The position numbers were made by a program, and so were the translations under genes. Of a stretch of DNA of 7,044 nt, positions 5,701 through 7,044 are shown piece by piece. How positions within the stretch are numbered: the stretch's first letter is position 1; the number at the start of each line of letters is the position of its first letter. The notes below the pieces were generated by a model that had not been told where the DNA came from, ran no database searches, and saw nothing but the letters and a program-made list of their open reading frames with translations. The stretch covers positions 1-7,044 of the forward strand of contig CALKAQ010000141.1 in NCBI GenBank assembly GCA_937983075.1. The letters run 5' to 3'. This stretch comes from an uncultured bacterium. Lineage in GTDB: Bacteria > Bacillota > Limnochordia > DTU080 > JAAYLA01.

Positions 5701-6879
5701 TCACTCGAGCACCTGAAACACCAAGCACTTCAAATATTCCGTCTCAGGCACGCCGGCGAGGACGGGATGGTCTTTGGCCTGTCCTCGCTGTTCGACCAAC
5801 CGGAGCTGACGACGCGCATCGGCGGCCGCTTCGAGCACCAGGCGGTAGAATTCGTCTGTCGGCATGTGGTGCGAGCAGGAGCAAGTCACCAAAAAGCCGC
5901 CAGGACGGCATATCTTGATGCCCCGCAAGTTCACCTCTTTGTATCCGCGCCGGGCCGACTCAAAGTGGGCCTTGCTCTTGGCAAAGGCGGGTGGGTCGAG
6001 GATGACGACATCGAATCGCTCGCCCGAACGATCCATCTCCCGCAAAAAGTCAAACGCGTTGGCCTCGACGAAGCGGGCCACATTACCGTATCCGTTCAGC
6101 TCGGCGTTGCGACGGGCGAGCTCTATGGCCTGCTCCGAACTGTCTACGCCGACCGCTTCTTGAGCGCCGTAGTGCAGTGCGTGGACCGCAAACGCCCCGT
6201 TGTGGCAAAACACGTCGAGCACCCGAGCCCCCGGCATGAGCGGCGCCAAGCTCCGGCGGTTTTCTTTTTGATCGAGAAAATACCCCGTCTTCTGCCCGCC
6301 CGTCACGTCGATTTCGAAGGCCAGGCCGTTTTCCCGTATGACCATCGGCTGCGGGGGAAGCTCGCCCCACAGGAGACCTTCGCGCAAATCGAGTCCTTCG
6401 TACCTGCGGCTCGGCACGTCGCTCCGTTCGTACACCGCCTGGGGCCTTTCCACCTCCACCAAGGCCCGGACGATCATCTCCCGGCGCACGTCCATCCCCA
6501 GCGTGAGGAACTGCACCACCAAAACGTCTTCGTAGCGGTCGACGATCAATCCGGGCAGCCGATCGCCTTCCGAGAAGACCAGCCGGTACGAGGTGGCGTC
6601 GGGCATCATACGGGCGCGCCATTCCCGAGCTTGCTGGATGCGCTTGAGAAAAAAGGCGTCGTCGATGGTTTCCTCTGAGCGGGTCAACAGGCGGATGACG
6701 ATTTGCGAGTGCGGATTGTAGTAGCCCCGGCCGAGAAAGTCGCCCCGGGACGTGTACACATCGACGATGTCGCCCGGCGCCGGTTCGCCTTCCACTTTTG
6801 CGACGTTGCCCTGATAAATCCAAAGATGCCCGCTGAGGATGCGCTGTTCTTGCCTTGGTTTGAGCGTTGCCTTTGCCAA
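5701..6879 (-). CDS. rlmI: RlmI-type class I SAM-dependent 23S rRNA (cytosine-C5) methyltransferase
   Basis: From the preferred TTG this is 392 residues, close to E. coli RlmI (396). RlmI makes m5C1962 in 23S rRNA. The N-terminal PUA-like RNA-binding domain (about 1-70) includes RILSGHLWIYQGNV and RGDFLGRGYYNP. The linker contains LVFSEGDRLPGLIVDRYED (about 100-118). The methyltransferase domain contains GGQKTGYFLDQKENR (194-208), the SAM motif VLDVFCHNGAFAVHAL (220-235) and GVDSSEQAIELARRNAELNG (244-263). It also has the ILDPPAFAKSK motif (293-303) and the CSCSHHM catalytic loop with C333 and C335. The frame stays open upstream to an ATG at 6993 (430 residues), and there is another ATG at 6927, but neither has a well-spaced ribosome-binding site and the added residues match no family feature. 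The gene is convergent with the sensor kinase and has no evident link to it. The exact target base is transferred from the family. Confidence 0.93.
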   Translation of the reverse strand: MAKATLKPRQEQRILSGHLWIYQGNVAKVEGEPAPGDIVDVYTSRGDFLGRGYYNPHSQIVIRLLTRSEETIDDAFFLKRIQQAREWRARMMPDATSYRLVFSEGDRLPGLIVDRYEDVLVVQFLTLGMDVRREMIVRALVEVERPQAVYERSDVPSRRYEGLDLREGLLWGELPPQPMVIRENGLAFEIDVTGGQKTGYFLDQKENRRSLAPLMPGARVLDVFCHNGAFAVHALHYGAQEAVGVDSSEQAIELARRNAELNGYGNVARFVEANAFDFLREMDRSGERFDVVILDPPAFAKSKAHFESARRGYKEVNLRGIKICRPGGFLVTCSCSHHMPTDEFYRLVLEAAADARRQLRLVEQRGQAKDHPVLAGVPETEYLKCLVFQVLE

Positions 6880-6889
6880 TGCGGATCCG

Positions 6890-6894
6890 TCCTT
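6890..6894 (-). promoter_or_regulatory. Ribosome-binding site supporting a TTG start for rlmI
   Basis: AAGGA within AAAAAAGGACGG (minus strand) lies 10 bases before the TTG at 6879. This start gives (M)AKATLKPRQEQRILSGH, which fits the usual beginning of RlmI-type proteins. The ATG at 6993 has AAAGG directly abutting it, and the ATG at 6927 has AAGGG one base away. Both spacings are too short. Confidence 0.55.
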
Positions 6895-7009
6895 TTTTGC
6901 ATGTTCGGCCGAGTGCTTTATCCCCATGCCCTTGCGAGTACCACCGCTGCGATGAGGAGAATTCCCAACCTCGCGATGACCGACGTCAAACATCCTTTCG
7001 TCGTTCGTG

Positions 7010-7025
7010 AGTATAACCGATTGTA
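7010..7025 (-). promoter_or_regulatory. Possible promoter -10 element(s) for rlmI
   Basis: On the minus strand TACAAT (7025-7020) and TATACT (7015-7010) each match the sigma-A -10 consensus TATAAT at five of six positions. The -35 partner of the first would fall at or beyond the right edge, and the second has no recognisable -35. The roughly 120 bases between here and the TTG start would be an untranslated leader, in which I see no convincing structured element. Confidence 0.35.
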
Positions 7026-7044
7026 GGCGGCTCTTCTCGGGTTG

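Noticed and set aside
5542..6678. 378-codon plus-strand open frame opposite rlmI
   Set aside because: The protein has no recognisable motifs and lies wholly antisense to a clear RlmI gene while overlapping the end of the kinase gene. Long antisense frames are expected at this GC content.
6934..6950. GGTGGTACTCGC on the minus strand, resembling the T-box antiterminator core GGTGGTACCGCG
   Set aside because: One key stretch differs, there is no terminator hairpin with a U-run after it, the apparent leader is short, and an rRNA methyltransferase is not a usual T-box target. Chance is more likely.

Overview
The window reads as a piece of chromosome from a moderately high-GC, endospore-forming-type Firmicute (Bacilli). 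The reasons are strong AGGAGG-like ribosome-binding sites, probable TTG starts, a CotH-type kinase, and an OmpR/HisKA two-component pair typical of Bacillales. Genus cannot be fixed from the sequence; Paenibacillaceae or Alicyclobacillaceae-like thermophiles would fit the composition, but this is a guess. All five complete genes and the one partial gene look intact, with no insertion sequence, tRNA, rRNA or CRISPR array.

Region 1 (1-3299, minus strand) is a tight three-gene operon, read right to left. First comes a VTC-domain polyphosphate-polymerase-like protein (3299-2619), then a DUF4956 multi-pass membrane protein (2595-1900), then a membrane-anchored CotH-family kinase (1888 to beyond position 1). 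The CotH protein has a Gly/Phe/Pro insertion inside the kinase domain. Its long low-complexity C-terminal tail ends in 8-residue GGQ(M/V)PP(M/V)(Q/P) tandem repeats that run off the window.

Region 2 (3300-3498) is a 199-base divergent control region. It carries a run of CAAAY elements spaced about one helical turn apart, and a perfect 9-bp direct repeat with a 12-bp period. Both are plausible binding sites for an OmpR-family regulator.

Region 3 (3499-5648, plus strand) is a two-component system: an OmpR-family response regulator followed 2 bases later by a HAMP/HisKA/HATPase sensor kinase with an extracytoplasmic domain. It is divergent from the VTC-DUF4956-CotH operon and is its most obvious candidate regulator.

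Region 4 (5701-7044, minus strand) is an RlmI-type 23S rRNA cytosine-C5 methyltransferase, convergent with the kinase and functionally unrelated to the rest. A possible promoter -10 lies at the right edge.

Taken together, regions 1-3 look like one surface-phosphate module. A sensor and regulator would control a cytoplasmic polyphosphate-forming enzyme, a membrane partner, and an exported or anchored protein kinase. The identity of the parts is well supported; their joint function is inference.
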